From contig NZ_HG964460.1 of assembly GCF_000612725.1 (NCBI RefSeq), positions 32,719 through 96,718 on the forward strand: 64,000 nucleotides of DNA, given 5' to 3'. Made by a program: the position numbers and the translations under genes. Each line of letters opens with the position of its first letter. Positions within the stretch are counted from its first letter, which is position 1. The notes under the pieces are model-generated. The model was not told where the DNA came from. It searched no databases and was given only the letters and a program-made list of their open reading frames with translations. Positions 46,078 to 54,772 of this stretch are shown piece by piece. The DNA comes from Mycolicibacterium austroafricanum. GTDB taxonomy: Bacteria > Actinomycetota > Actinomycetes > Mycobacteriales > Mycobacteriaceae.

Positions 46078-46314
46078 ATGTCCGAGGTTAAGCCGACGCT
46101 GCCGGCGCAACTGTGTGCCGGGGACCGGATCCACCTGGCACCGCTGACCCGTTACGCGCTCACCGAGACCACCCGGGAGCAGCGCGTGGCGGCGTGTGAG
46201 GGACCGGTCGAGGTCATCGGTCATGACCGCGACGGATCCCGCATCGTGTTGCGCACGGCCGTATTTGACGTGGCGGTCCCGTCCACCGTGGAGGTCGGCC
46301 GTGTCATTGGCTGA
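46078..46314 (+). CDS. small beta-rich hypothetical protein before RNase HI
   Basis: This 78-residue protein (MSEVKPTLPAQLCAGDRIHL) has AGGAG upstream of its ATG. Its end overlaps the rnhA-like start by 14 bases. It looks like a small beta barrel. Confidence 0.6.
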   Translation: MSEVKPTLPAQLCAGDRIHLAPLTRYALTETTREQRVAACEGPVEVIGHDRDGSRIVLRTAVFDVAVPSTVEVGRVIG

Positions 46315-46888
46315 CCCAAGTGCGGTGGCTATCGCACCTGCTGAGACCGTCGTCATCTACACCGACGGTGCCTGTCACGGGAACCCCGGGCCCGGCGGCT
46401 GGGGTGCCGTGCTGCGCTTCGGTGAGCACGAGAAGCAGATCCTGGGCGGGGACCGTCACACCACCAACAACCGCATGGAACTCACCGCTGCGATCGAGGC
46501 CCTGGCCGTCCTCACCGTGCCCGGCTCGCCGGTGCAGCTGTGGACCGACAGCCAATACGTCCGCAACGGCATCACCAGCTGGATCTCCGGCTGGAAACGC
46601 AAAGGGTGGAAGACCGCGGCTGGACAGCCGGTGAAGAACGACGACCTGTGGCGCCGGCTCGACGAGCTGGCCGCACAGTTTGCCATCGAATGGCGGTGGG
46701 TGAAAGGCCATGCCGGACACGAAGGAAACGAGCTGGCCGACAAGCTAGCCACCCGTGGCGCAGTCGAGTTCGGCGGATCGACCGGTGCTGTCGGCGCACC
46801 GCGCCAGGGAAGCAGACGACCAGGGCGGGGTAGACCGGCCCGCCGCGGTGGCCCACGCAGTGGAGGGGAGGGCAACGGAAGATGGTAG
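46301..46888 (+). CDS. rnhA: ribonuclease HI
   Basis: This 195-residue protein degrades RNA in RNA-DNA hybrids. Catalytic residues are visible: Asp22 in YTDGAC, Glu60 in NNRMEL, Asp83 in WTDSQ, and the HEGNELAD end with the final Asp. GGAGG precedes the GTG start. A basic Gly/Arg-rich tail of about 35 residues follows. On a plasmid it may resolve hybrids during replication. Confidence 0.95.
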   Translation: MSLADPSAVAIAPAETVVIYTDGACHGNPGPGGWGAVLRFGEHEKQILGGDRHTTNNRMELTAAIEALAVLTVPGSPVQLWTDSQYVRNGITSWISGWKRKGWKTAAGQPVKNDDLWRRLDELAAQFAIEWRWVKGHAGHEGNELADKLATRGAVEFGGSTGAVGAPRQGSRRPGRGRPARRGGPRSGGEGNGRW

Positions 46889-47139
46889 CCGGCAAGCTCA
46901 GCGCATCCGAGCGCCGCGACCTGGGGGAGCTGTACGGCACCCTGGGAACAGAGGCGAACCTGTCGATGTACTGGAACACGTGCCCGGTATGTGGGAAAGA
47001 ATCGGTGTATTCGAACGTAGCCGACCGCACATTCCATTCTGACGGGTCAGCTAACCGCGCATGCTGGGTGATGCAGCTGCGCAAGGAGTTCGACCTACAC
47101 GCCACGGCGAGACGTGACGGATCGAGGATCCCCCAATGA
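46882..47139 (+). CDS. small zinc-finger-like protein
   Basis: This 85-residue protein (MVAGKLSASERRDLGELYGT) carries CPVCGK and a later cysteine. Its start overlaps the end of the RNase HI gene. No family is recognised. Confidence 0.6.
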   Translation: MVAGKLSASERRDLGELYGTLGTEANLSMYWNTCPVCGKESVYSNVADRTFHSDGSANRACWVMQLRKEFDLHATARRDGSRIPQ

Positions 47140-47363
47140 GCGCACCCGCACTGTCACGTCCTTCCATCCCGCTCAGCGTCTGTGACGCCTGCGACGGCGA
47201 TCACCAGAAGCGTTACGAGCCACTGAAGTTCAACGGCGTGACGCGTGACTGGCTCTGCGCCTCCTGTCGGGCCGTGCTGCTGGAACCCGCAGCTGTCGCG
47301 GTGTGCGAGCTGGGCGTGATGAACACGGATCCAGCGCAATGTGGTGAACAGGAGAATCGATAG
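47136..47363 (+). CDS. small zinc-finger-like protein
   Basis: The 75-residue product (MSAPALSRPSIPLSVCDACD) has CDACD and CASCR pairs. A TGTCACGTCC decamer lies at 47152 inside its first codons. Confidence 0.55.
   Translation: MSAPALSRPSIPLSVCDACDGDHQKRYEPLKFNGVTRDWLCASCRAVLLEPAAVAVCELGVMNTDPAQCGEQENR
47152..47161 (+). promoter_or_regulatory. TGTCACGTCC decamer, copy 8
   Basis: Exact copy, here inside the first codons of a gene rather than in front of it. Confidence 0.35.
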
Positions 47364-47918
47364 ATGTCCGATGACACCGGTGTCGATCCGTCTGACTACG
47401 CCGACCCGTCGATCCCGGAGATGAGCGAAGCGGTTTTCGACGCGTATTTCGAGCGAGAAGCCCGGTACGGCGCGGACTACCGTGCCCGCACAAGTTATCT
47501 CAAAGAGCACGTCGGCTGGGAATGCGCAGCGGTCGCATCACTCACAGAGATCGCGTCGAGTGCCCAGCTTGAGAAAAGTATCGGCTGGCCAGACCTTATC
47601 CAGGTGGCGATGATCATCGCGGAGTGCACCCACCTCCCCGAAAAGGTCTACGACTCGGATGCGTTCCTGGGCTTCATCGTGCGGAAGCTGTATGAGGTCC
47701 AGCGACAGCATCGCAGCGTGCCCGCCGGCCCTTGTACCGGCGACTTCCCCTGGCACTGCAACGGGGACTTCGCGCTTGAGGTCGTGGGCTGGATCTCTGA
47801 GTCGGGGATGTTCGGTTCCCGAGACGTGCTGGAGCCCGCAGCGCCGCCGTCGCCGACACCTCTGCACGGCGGGCACACTGACAGCAGCGAATCGAACGGA
47901 GACTCATGCCCCCGGTAA
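47364..47918 (+). CDS. hypothetical protein
   Basis: The 184-residue product (MSDDTGVDPSDYADPSIPEM) is helical and acidic with a low-complexity end. It starts directly after the preceding stop. No family is recognised. Confidence 0.6.
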   Translation: MSDDTGVDPSDYADPSIPEMSEAVFDAYFEREARYGADYRARTSYLKEHVGWECAAVASLTEIASSAQLEKSIGWPDLIQVAMIIAECTHLPEKVYDSDAFLGFIVRKLYEVQRQHRSVPAGPCTGDFPWHCNGDFALEVVGWISESGMFGSRDVLEPAAPPSPTPLHGGHTDSSESNGDSCPR

Positions 47919-48148
47919 CCGCCGAACAGGCCCGCGTGGCTCAGACGCTGACCTCGTGGTTCAACAACCTCGACGAGGCGGCGCGCATCGACGCGCTCTG
48001 CGCCGCGCCGTGGGACGATGTGGTGGCGCAGTGGGCGGACGCCACCGGGGCGAGCGCCGCGGACTCCGGCACCGCGAAGGATCTTGTGTCCGACGGCGTG
48101 ATCGAAGTAGAGGACGGCCGGTTCTTGCGCACCCGCGCCTGGTCCTGA
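47906..48148 (+). CDS. small hypothetical protein
   Basis: This 80-residue helical protein (MPPVTAEQARVAQTLTSWFN) starts inside the end of the previous gene. Confidence 0.55.
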   Translation: MPPVTAEQARVAQTLTSWFNNLDEAARIDALCAAPWDDVVAQWADATGASAADSGTAKDLVSDGVIEVEDGRFLRTRAWS

Positions 48149-48162
48149 ACGGGACCTGACGC

Positions 48163-48555
48163 ATGAACCCCGAGACTGACGCGCAGGCGTGCGCTTTGCT
48201 ACTGGATCTGATGATCGACTGGAACGACCGCGATGTGGCCGCATACGCCGCGGCCAACGCGGGAACCGCGATACCTGAACTGCAGTGTGTCCTGGTCCGT
48301 TGGCGGGCGCACAACCTGTTGGCCGACAGCCCGCTGCAATCTATAGCTGCGATGATCTACGTCGCGGCCTACGCCATGTTGCGCCTGACGATCGGCAGCG
48401 ACTCGAAAGCCCCTGAGCACCACTACACCGCACCGTTTCTCGTGCGCACAGCAGCGGCTGAACTCGGTCGCGAAGGCCGCGCAAACGTCCGTAAGCTGAT
48501 CGACGACAGCTGGGCCGTCCTGTGCGCGGACACCGACAGCGCTGGTCCGCAGTGA
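48163..48555 (+). CDS. hypothetical protein
   Basis: The 130-residue product (MNPETDAQACALLLDLMIDW) is mainly helical. Its stop overlaps the DUF4031 gene start (GTGA). Confidence 0.55.
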   Translation: MNPETDAQACALLLDLMIDWNDRDVAAYAAANAGTAIPELQCVLVRWRAHNLLADSPLQSIAAMIYVAAYAMLRLTIGSDSKAPEHHYTAPFLVRTAAAELGREGRANVRKLIDDSWAVLCADTDSAGPQ

Positions 48556-48899
48556 CCGTCTACGTCGACGACATGCGCCTGCCGGTGCGGACGGGCCAAC
48601 ACGAGGTGCACTGGTCGCAGTTGCTGGCCGACAGTGAGATCGAACTGCACGTCTTCGCGGGCCGACTGGGACTCGGCCGGCACTCGGCCCGTGAGCTGGA
48701 CTCACCGATCGCGCACTACGAGGTCAGCGATACGATGCGCCGCCAGGCTCTGGCCGCCGGCGCCGTCGCGATCGGCTACCTGAGCCCGGAACGGGCGGAG
48801 CTGATCCGTCGCCGGCGCGCGGCGACACATGTGCCGGTGGACTCACGTGTCGCCGCGGCCATCGCCCGCACGAGAAGCGTTGACGCGCAGACCGGCTGA
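48552..48899 (+). CDS. DUF4031 protein
   Basis: This 115-residue protein begins VTVYVDDMRLPVRTGQHEVH and continues with WSQLLADSEIELHVFAGRLG, the DUF4031 signature shared by phage and plasmid proteins. Two conserved acidic residues (VDD) suggest metal binding, but no activity is established. It is the last plus-strand gene before a long minus-strand block. Confidence 0.8.
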   Translation: MTVYVDDMRLPVRTGQHEVHWSQLLADSEIELHVFAGRLGLGRHSARELDSPIAHYEVSDTMRRQALAAGAVAIGYLSPERAELIRRRRAATHVPVDSRVAAAIARTRSVDAQTG

Positions 48900-48927
48900 G
48901 TCGGCTCGCGCGGTCAACGATCAGGGG

Positions 48928-49200
48928 TCAGCTCACTCCGGCCCAGCGGCAGAACGCCCGGTATCGCTCATCGAGGTCGGCCCGCGCAGCGATCGCCGGG
49001 CGAAGGTCGGACTCGTTCTTCGCGTACTGATCGAAGGGGTACGCCGCGGGCCCGACGCCGAGGACGTAGTAGCCCTGCTGTCCCGCGTTGAGGGGGATCG
49101 GGCCGCTGGACACTACCGCGGGGTACCAGAACGGGTTCCCGGTCTCGTCGCGGACGTTGGGTCCGCTGTACACCTCGACCTGCGTGCCTTTGGTGAACAT
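48928..49200 (-). CDS. small hypothetical protein
   Basis: This 90-residue protein (MFTKGTQVEVYSGPNVRDET) looks beta-rich, like a small SH3 fold. AAAGGA precedes its ATG. It is last in its operon. Confidence 0.6.
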   Translation of the reverse strand: MFTKGTQVEVYSGPNVRDETGNPFWYPAVVSSGPIPLNAGQQGYYVLGVGPAAYPFDQYAKNESDLRPAIAARADLDERYRAFCRWAGVS

Positions 49201-49224
49201 GTCGATTCCTTTCTCGTCGAGCGA

Positions 49225-49404
49225 CTACACGCGGAGCTTGGCGTTGAACTCGGCGAGTCGCTGGGCATCCACCAGCGTGGCGTTACCGACCTGCTTCCCG
49301 TTCACCGCTACCACCCAGGTGCCGGCCGTCAGGGTCAGCTCGGCGGTGTTGCCGGAGGTGTCGCCGCCGGTCCACCGAAGGTCGTCGATCTGCAACCAGT
49401 TCAC
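49225..49404 (-). CDS. small beta-rich hypothetical protein
   Basis: This 59-residue protein starts at GTG overlapping the upstream stop (GTGA). Residues 20-40 (AELTLTAGTWVVAVNGKQV) form a probable beta hairpin. Confidence 0.5.
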   Translation of the reverse strand: MNWLQIDDLRWTGGDTSGNTAELTLTAGTWVVAVNGKQVGNATLVDAQRLAEFNAKLRV

Positions 49405-49688
49405 GCTGCGCGCCCTTCGAAGCGTGTGGCCACGCGGTCGTCGGACTGCTGGACCTCGCGGTCGGCGCTCTTTCCGTCGTAGGTGGTATCGACGCGGACG
49501 TCGAACCAGAGTGAGTACCGGTTCTCGGCGCTGTTCCACTCGTACTCGGCGCGGCGCAGATCCACGACACCGCGGTCAAGGTTGTTGGTGAACACGCGCA
49601 GCCCGTCGGCGAGGACTACGCCGTCGGCGGTTTTCACCTGCTCGCCGGCGTACAGCTTGCGGTACTCGTTGTTGGGCGGGTTGGACAC
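49401..49688 (-). CDS. small hypothetical protein
   Basis: This 95-residue protein (MSNPPNNEYRKLYAGEQVKT) starts at GTG with AAGGAG 6 nt upstream. It seems beta-rich. No family is recognised. Confidence 0.6.
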   Translation of the reverse strand: MSNPPNNEYRKLYAGEQVKTADGVVLADGLRVFTNNLDRGVVDLRRAEYEWNSAENRYSLWFDVRVDTTYDGKSADREVQQSDDRVATRFEGRAA

Positions 49689-49738
49689 GGGTTCTCCTTA
49701 CGGTTTCGGATTAGTGCGGCAGGGTGCGGGCTGCGGTG

Positions 49739-50014
49739 TCACGCGTTCCATGTGGAGATGGCGCCATGCTCCTGCGGGTTGTGCGCGGCCAGGAACGCCA
49801 ACGCTTTTCGGTGTAGCGGTGTCTTGCCCGTGCGCACGTGAACCCAGACATCGACGTCGGCGACGAAGGGGTACGGAGAGGGAGCGCCGACGTGCTGGTC
49901 CGGGTCGTCGAACTTCTGCAGCTGCCACGGTCCATCCTCAGATCCAGCGCACTCGAAGAGGCCCCATCCCTCGGCCTTCGCCTGCTCGGCGTCCTCAGCG
50001 GTCCATTCGGCCAT
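49739..50014 (-). CDS. small hypothetical protein
   Basis: The 91-residue product (MAEWTAEDAEQAKAEGWGLF) has AAAGG upstream of ATG 50014. A short helix is followed by a W-rich beta region. No family is recognised. Confidence 0.6.
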   Translation of the reverse strand: MAEWTAEDAEQAKAEGWGLFECAGSEDGPWQLQKFDDPDQHVGAPSPYPFVADVDVWVHVRTGKTPLHRKALAFLAAHNPQEHGAISTWNA

Positions 50015-50051
50015 GTCGCACCTTTCAGGTTGTCTGTTGTTTGATCGCGCG

Positions 50052-50393
50052 TCACACGCCCGGGACTCGCGAGCCTGGATACTTCGACGCGATCTCGCGT
50101 TTGACGTCGGAGGGCAGGTAGGCGTACCAGCTGCTGTCGAGTGGGTTGTAGAACGGGCGGTCAGTGTGCAGGCGCGAGACGACTGCCCATCCGCGTCCCA
50201 CGTTGTCCGAGCCCGCGGAGGCGATCCGGAAACCCATTCGCCCCAGCTCGTGCTCCAGGCGGGACTCATCCAGATCGGCGGCCGGCACAGTCACCGGGGC
50301 GGTGATGTGCGTGTTGGGGTCATTGTCGTCCCAGTGCACGATGATCTGACGCTTGTCTCCGTCGAGAGCGATGGTGGTCGTGTACAGCGACAT
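50052..50393 (-). CDS. hypothetical protein
   Basis: This 113-residue protein (MSLYTTTIALDGDKRQIIVH) has an N-terminal beta part and an alpha/beta end. No family is recognised. Confidence 0.6.
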   Translation of the reverse strand: MSLYTTTIALDGDKRQIIVHWDDNDPNTHITAPVTVPAADLDESRLEHELGRMGFRIASAGSDNVGRGWAVVSRLHTDRPFYNPLDSSWYAYLPSDVKREIASKYPGSRVPGV

Positions 50394-50443
50394 GGTGCGT
50401 GGCTCCGTTCGTGGGGGTGGTGAGATGCGTTGCGCGTGCGCAC

Positions 50444-51037
50444 TCAGTAGATGTAGGCGGGCGAGGAGCTTGTCCCCATGACGCCCGCCACCAGCGTGAT
50501 CAGCAGCACGACCAAGCCCACCGCTGATACCAGCGTCATCAGGGCGCCCAGAGCGATGCCGGTGATCGCCATGCCGTCGCCGGACTCGCCGCCGTGGGAT
50601 GCAGCGATCTGCTTGCGGGCTTTGAGGCCGATGATGATCGCGGGGATGCCGGTGAGAAAACCCAGGCAGAACACCGCGGAGAGGCCGAGCCACAGACTGG
50701 TTGTCGCAGCGGCGTTCGTCTTCGGGGACAGCGGGTAAGGCGGCGGGTAGCCAGGCGCATGGCCCGGTGTCGGCGACATCACCGGACCGGGGGCCGGGTG
50801 CGTCGAATTCACCACCTGCGGCATCGGTGGCATCGGGACCTGCGGCGCGGGCCCGTACACCACCTGCGGTGTCGAAGGGACGTGCATCTGGGTCATCTCC
50901 GGCGGCAACTGTGTCGGCGTCTCTGGGTAGGGGAGCGCCGGCGGGTAGGCCCCGCCGAGACCCGGAGGCGCCGGATGCGGCACCGGTGGGACACCGTGCG
51001 GCAAACCACTGCTGGTGTAGGGGTCAGGGGTGGTCAT
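50444..51037 (-). CDS. DUF4190-type membrane protein, Pro-rich N-terminus
   Basis: This 197-residue protein has a cytoplasmic Pro-rich half (about 1-105), then two membrane helices (LWLGLSAVFCLGFLTGIPAI and LGALMTLVSAVGLVVLLITL) separated by KARKQIAASHGGESGDGMAI, the layout of actinobacterial DUF4190 proteins. GGAGAAG precedes the ATG. Function is unknown. Confidence 0.8.
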   Translation of the reverse strand: MTTPDPYTSSGLPHGVPPVPHPAPPGLGGAYPPALPYPETPTQLPPEMTQMHVPSTPQVVYGPAPQVPMPPMPQVVNSTHPAPGPVMSPTPGHAPGYPPPYPLSPKTNAAATTSLWLGLSAVFCLGFLTGIPAIIIGLKARKQIAASHGGESGDGMAITGIALGALMTLVSAVGLVVLLITLVAGVMGTSSSPAYIY

Positions 51038-51065
51038 CAGCTTCTCCAGTCGTGGGGTGTGCCGG

Positions 51066-51312
51066 TCAGGCGCGCAGTGACAGCCGGGTGCGCTCCACCT
51101 CGACGGTGGCGCGGTGGGCGGTGTGCTCGACGATGGCGTACTGCGGATGCCGCGACGGGCCCCGGAATGTCCAGCCGTCCTCGGCCGCGGTGACGTTGGA
51201 GCCGTGGCGATCTGGGGGCGACCCGCACCGGCCGGCCGGGGTCGAAATCCGGGTAGGTGGCGGTCACCTGGCCGGCGAGGTTGGTGACGGTCAGCGTCTT
51301 CGGGGCGCTCAC
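51066..51312 (-). pseudogene. small hypothetical gene with a 1-nt frameshift
   Basis: The start (VSAPKTLTVTNLAGQVTATY) is in a GTGA overlap with the previous gene. At a run of five Gs (51214-51218 on the plus strand) the frame breaks: removing one base gives a normal continuation (GWTFRGPSRHPQYAIVEHTA, then TVEVERTRLSLRA) and a stop at 51066, while the unshifted frame is Arg/His-rich nonsense. It is either a recent frameshift or a homopolymer error. Confidence 0.6.
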
Positions 51313-51563
51313 GCGGCGTCCTGGGCCCAGGACGTGACCAGTTCGGTCCAGTTGACGGCGGCTAGGTCGACCCAGCTCGGCAGCGTCGAGGCCACCGCGC
51401 CACGCACGGCGACCGAGTCTCGCAGTTGATCTGCGGCACCGGCGATGTCGCCTCCAAGCGCGACCGCGGTGATCCGCGCGACGGTGTCCTGGAAGCTGCC
51501 GGTGTTGTCGCAGGCCCCGGCCACTCCCCAGGTGTGGTCGTTGGTCCATCCGTTGTAGGTCAT
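51309..51563 (-). CDS. small hypothetical protein
   Basis: This 84-residue helical protein (MTYNGWTNDHTWGVAGACDN) heads the minus-strand unit and faces the DUF4160 gene across a control region. No family is recognised. Confidence 0.6.
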   Translation of the reverse strand: MTYNGWTNDHTWGVAGACDNTGSFQDTVARITAVALGGDIAGAADQLRDSVAVRGAVASTLPSWVDLAAVNWTELVTSWAQDAA

Positions 51564-51622
51564 GGCTGCAGATGCTGCACGCCGAAAGCAGCAGCGTCCG
51601 CCCGCGGCGCGGAGCACGCCGA

Positions 51623-51632
51623 TGTCACGTCC
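51623..51632 (+). promoter_or_regulatory. TGTCACGTCC decamer, copy 9
   Basis: Exact copy in the intergenic space between divergent genes (51563 minus and 51717 plus). Confidence 0.4.
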
Positions 51633-51716
51633 CTACGCTGACGGTGATGGCTGACTGACCGCCGCGGTCGCGTCTCGGCAGGGCGAGAATGGGCTGGCGG
51701 TCTACGTTCCCGTCCC

Positions 51717-51968
51717 ATGCCGCGCATTGCCGAGTTCTTCGGGATCGTCATCTACATGTATGCCTACGACCATCCGGAGCCGCATTTTCATGCGACGTAC
51801 GCCGGCGATGAGGCGAGGTACGCCATCTCCGACGGGCAACTGATCGAGGGAGAACTGCCCAAGTCGCAGGACAAGAAGGTGCGAGAATGGGCGCAAGCGC
51901 ACCGCGAGCAGCTCTCCCGAAATTGGGATCTGTGTGAGAGCGGGCAAGCGCCGGAGCGCATCAGCTGA
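51717..51968 (+). CDS. DUF4160 protein, toxin-like partner
   Basis: This 83-residue protein has the DUF4160 pattern (MPRIAEFFGIVIYMYAYDHP then EPHFHATYAGDEA). Such proteins are nearly always next to a DUF2442 gene, and the pair is regarded as toxin-antitoxin-like. The partner follows 16 bases later. Confidence 0.85.
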   Translation: MPRIAEFFGIVIYMYAYDHPEPHFHATYAGDEARYAISDGQLIEGELPKSQDKKVREWAQAHREQLSRNWDLCESGQAPERIS

Positions 51969-51984
51969 CGGGAGGAAACCAAAA

Positions 51985-52248
51985 GTGGAGTATGGGTTGA
52001 AGCACGCGTGGAAGATCGTGCAGGTGGTACCCGAGTTTCCCAGCGTTCGAGTGCTTTTCGCCGACGGAACGACCCACCGGTTCGATCTCAGCTCCCTGTT
52101 CGAGCGTGGTCCACTGTTCCACCCGCTGCGGGATCGGGCGTTCTTCGACCGCGTAGGGGTCGTGAACGGGGCACTGACCTGGCCCAACGAAGCCGACATA
52201 TCGCCGGACACGCTGTACGCACAAGCAACCGGTCGATCGGGCTGGTAG
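51985..52248 (+). CDS. DUF2442 protein
   Basis: The 87-residue product starts at GTG 51985 behind GGAGG. VRVLFADGTTHRFDLSSLFE matches the DUF2442 core. It completes the DUF4160/DUF2442 pair. Confidence 0.85.
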   Translation: MEYGLKHAWKIVQVVPEFPSVRVLFADGTTHRFDLSSLFERGPLFHPLRDRAFFDRVGVVNGALTWPNEADISPDTLYAQATGRSGW

Positions 52249-52331
52249 CCGCGCCGCGTCGTGTTGGCCGTGCCGCTGCTGCGCCAGGATGCGCACGCGG
52301 ACGCCGGCCACGGCGCCGGGAAGGGGGCGCC

Positions 52332-52562
52332 GTGAACACCAACGACGTCGCGGTGCTGCCCGACGGCAACGGCGGCTACACGATCCAGGTTGTGCGCCGG
52401 CCGGGCCTGGCCCACTCCGGCGAACGCTTCGCCGAGCCATCCGTGCATGACTGCCTGCAGCGGCTGGTCGCACTGCGTGACGCCGGCGTCGCGGTACCCA
52501 AGCAGCAGATCAACTGGTTCGCCGATCGCAGCGCGGGACAGGCCGCGGTCCTCGGGTGGTGA
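52332..52562 (+). CDS. small hypothetical protein
   Basis: This 76-residue protein (MNTNDVAVLPDGNGGYTIQV) starts at GTG 52332. Its first half is beta, its second half helical. It converges with the next minus-strand gene. Confidence 0.55.
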   Translation: MNTNDVAVLPDGNGGYTIQVVRRPGLAHSGERFAEPSVHDCLQRLVALRDAGVAVPKQQINWFADRSAGQAAVLGW

Positions 52563-52603
52563 AGTGCAGCAGCGCAACCGGATCGGCTGCGCTGCTGCGG
52601 GTC

Positions 52604-52828
52604 TCAACTCAGGTACTTGTACTCGGCAAGCACATCGGCCCGCGCAGGGATCAACGCGCTGTCGGAAGCCGTGAACTGAACACCGATCGCTGCACCGGTA
52701 TCTGAGTCGATCTGCTGCAGCACGTACGGTTCGTCGCCGCCGGAGATGCCCACCACGCGGATCGCGGCGCGGTTCCACAACTCGTCGGCGACCTCCACAA
52801 GGTCACCGACGGTGAACCGCAGGCTCAC
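52604..52828 (-). CDS. small beta-rich hypothetical protein
   Basis: The 74-residue product (MSLRFTVGDLVEVADELWNR) starts at GTG overlapping the upstream stop (GTGA). It looks like a small SH3-type fold. Confidence 0.6.
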   Translation of the reverse strand: MSLRFTVGDLVEVADELWNRAAIRVVGISGGDEPYVLQQIDSDTGAAIGVQFTASDSALIPARADVLAEYKYLS

Positions 52829-53517
52829 AGCGGGTTGACGGCTGGCCGGGCCAGCGCGCCGACATCGGCCATCTTGAGCGCTCCGAACACCGCCGCGGGG
52901 TTGTAGGTGAACTCGATCGGGCCGCCCTTGGGGTGGGTGAAGACCGTCTCAACCAGCGCATCGTTGGTGGCCACGGCGAACACCTCCATCCATGCGTCGT
53001 GGGTCTCGATCAGGGCGTGCGCCTCGGTCGGGTCCAGCACGGACGTTCCGACGGCGGCGTTGACGTACGGGGCGACCGTCTCCGGCGCAGTTCGGCAGGC
53101 GTCCAGGTAGCGGCGGTAGGACGCCAGCGCGTAACTGGCCTCGGCGACACCGTTGTAGCCGGCAGCCGAGACGGTGGCCGCCCATCCCCGCGGATCGCCC
53201 CCGGGCCGCAGCTGCGCGGTGAACGTCGGTGTGGCGGCCCGTGACCGCGGGTCCAAGTCCACAGGGGCGGGGACATGGTTGATCGAGCAGATCGTGATTC
53301 CGCGCAGGGTTTCAGCGCTGCTGTCGTGGCCGAGCACGGTTTCCCACCGTGCAGTGTCATTCAGCGGCAGCGCAGCGGTGTCGATGACGCTGAATGGGGC
53401 GTCGGTGGGGTCCAGGTCGCCGGGATCTGCAGCGGCGGTGGACACCGAGCTGAGCAGTGCCGCTGCAGCCAGCGACAGCGAAGCGACCGGACGGATGAAG
53501 CGGCGAGTCAGGTTCAT
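52825..53517 (-). CDS. exported hypothetical protein
   Basis: This 230-residue protein has a signal peptide (MNLTRRFIRPVASLSLAAAA, cleavage near STAAADP). The mature part contains no recognised catalytic motif. ATG 53517 is chosen because it starts the signal peptide; the frame extends further upstream. Confidence 0.75.
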   Translation of the reverse strand: MNLTRRFIRPVASLSLAAAALLSSVSTAAADPGDLDPTDAPFSVIDTAALPLNDTARWETVLGHDSSAETLRGITICSINHVPAPVDLDPRSRAATPTFTAQLRPGGDPRGWAATVSAAGYNGVAEASYALASYRRYLDACRTAPETVAPYVNAAVGTSVLDPTEAHALIETHDAWMEVFAVATNDALVETVFTHPKGGPIEFTYNPAAVFGALKMADVGALARPAVNPL

Positions 53518-53586
53518 GGGCGGCACGGTAGACGTCTGCGTTGACGGTGGGCTCGCGCGGCGCGCACGGCGCTGTCGGCGGGGCAG

Positions 53587-53596
53587 TGTCACGTCC
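53587..53596 (+). promoter_or_regulatory. TGTCACGTCC decamer, copy 10
   Basis: Exact copy overlapping the stop codon of the next minus-strand gene, upstream of the exported-protein gene. Confidence 0.4.
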
Positions 53597-53876
53597 CGTT
53601 TTCGTCGCCTGATTCAGGCACCGCGATCGAGGCAGGTTCGCCGAGGATACGTGCGACAGTTGTGCGCTGGGCGTCGGTCAACATGTCTGTGGTGAATCCG
53701 TCAATTACCAGTGCCCACCAGACAGTCTGCTGGATCGGACAATTCGGACAGGTGCGGGCGCTGACGATGGTGAACGCCCCCATATGTGGCGGGTAGTCCC
53801 AGCCGGCGGCGTGCGCAGCCTCGCAGTCCAGCACCGCGTCGGTGCCACAGACCTCACAGATGTGCCGCAGCTGCAT
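53589..53876 (-). CDS. small zinc-finger-like protein
   Basis: The 95-residue product (MQLRHICEVCGTDAVLDCEA) has CxxC at the start and CPNCP in the middle, which probably bind zinc. Function is unknown. Confidence 0.65.
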   Translation of the reverse strand: MQLRHICEVCGTDAVLDCEAAHAAGWDYPPHMGAFTIVSARTCPNCPIQQTVWWALVIDGFTTDMLTDAQRTTVARILGEPASIAVPESGDENGT

Positions 53877-53897
53877 GACCTAGACGGTAGCGGTGCA

Positions 53898-54251
53898 CTA
53901 CCGGTTCCTTTCCGCCATCTCGTCGAAGCTGCTGAACAGTTCGGGCCAGTCCGGGCCCGGGGCCAGCGACGTGGCAGGCAACCGGCCCATCGCCACTGCC
54001 AGGCGCACTCCCAGATGTGTGGAGCCGGCTACCGCCAGCCAGCCGGCGCAGGCACGGTCGCGGCCGGGGACCGTCTTGTGGCAGGCGAAGATCGGCGCGT
54101 CGAGACCGGCTTCCGCGCCCGGCATTCCCGCCGTTGAGCGCAGCTGTTCGTAGCGCTGAGATGTGAACTCGCCAGCGGGGGAGTCGCGGCGCCAGGGACA
54201 GTTGGCACACGGCTGCTGCCGGTGTGGAATCTCGGACGCTGCTTCGGCCAC
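53898..54251 (-). CDS. DUF6283 family protein
   Basis: This 117-residue protein has the family set of cysteines: PCANCPWRRD, IFACHKT and RACAGWLAVAG. These are reported in phage and plasmid proteins of unknown role and look like a metal or Fe-S site. It is last in the 57449 operon. Confidence 0.8.
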   Translation of the reverse strand: MAEAASEIPHRQQPCANCPWRRDSPAGEFTSQRYEQLRSTAGMPGAEAGLDAPIFACHKTVPGRDRACAGWLAVAGSTHLGVRLAVAMGRLPATSLAPGPDWPELFSSFDEMAERNR

Positions 54252-54253
54252 CG

Positions 54254-54772
54254 TCAGACCACCGTGGCGAGATCCACCGCGGTGGGCGGCGCGGTGGTGA
54301 AACTCAGATAGCAGTCAGATTCGTCGACCCACTCTTCGTCGATTTCCCAGGCTCCCGTCGGTGTCTGTTCGATCTGCTCGGGCCACTCTGCATCGATTCC
54401 GGCGACGATGCAGCCGCGGTAGGGGACCGTCCATCCCCACCCGTTGCGCCAGGTATGGGTGACGCCGTGAAAGTCGAACTCCTCCCGGTCGAACCATGGT
54501 GGGCGCGGCCGGTTTCCGCCCTCGCCGGGTCCCTCGCCGAGACAGTTCGGGTGACCGTCTGGGCAGTCGCAGCTGTGCGGGCCGCACGCCGCCGAGATGC
54601 CGTCGAACTCGTGTGGCTCAGGGCATGCGGTCCAGCCTTCGCAGCGCTGCGGATCAGTGCACACAATCGTGTAGTCGCGCTCGTCGGGGTGCTCGGGAAA
54701 GATGTGCTGTTCCGGATGTACCGGACCGGGCCGGTGGTCGTCAAGACTGATCACCAGCACATGGCCGCTCAC
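54254..54772 (-). CDS. hypothetical Cys-rich protein
   Basis: This 172-residue protein begins at GTG overlapping the upstream stop (GTGA). It contains CTDPQRCEGWTAC and CGPHSCDCPDGHPNC, likely metal-binding. No family is recognised. Confidence 0.6.
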   Translation of the reverse strand: MSGHVLVISLDDHRPGPVHPEQHIFPEHPDERDYTIVCTDPQRCEGWTACPEPHEFDGISAACGPHSCDCPDGHPNCLGEGPGEGGNRPRPPWFDREEFDFHGVTHTWRNGWGWTVPYRGCIVAGIDAEWPEQIEQTPTGAWEIDEEWVDESDCYLSFTTAPPTAVDLATVV

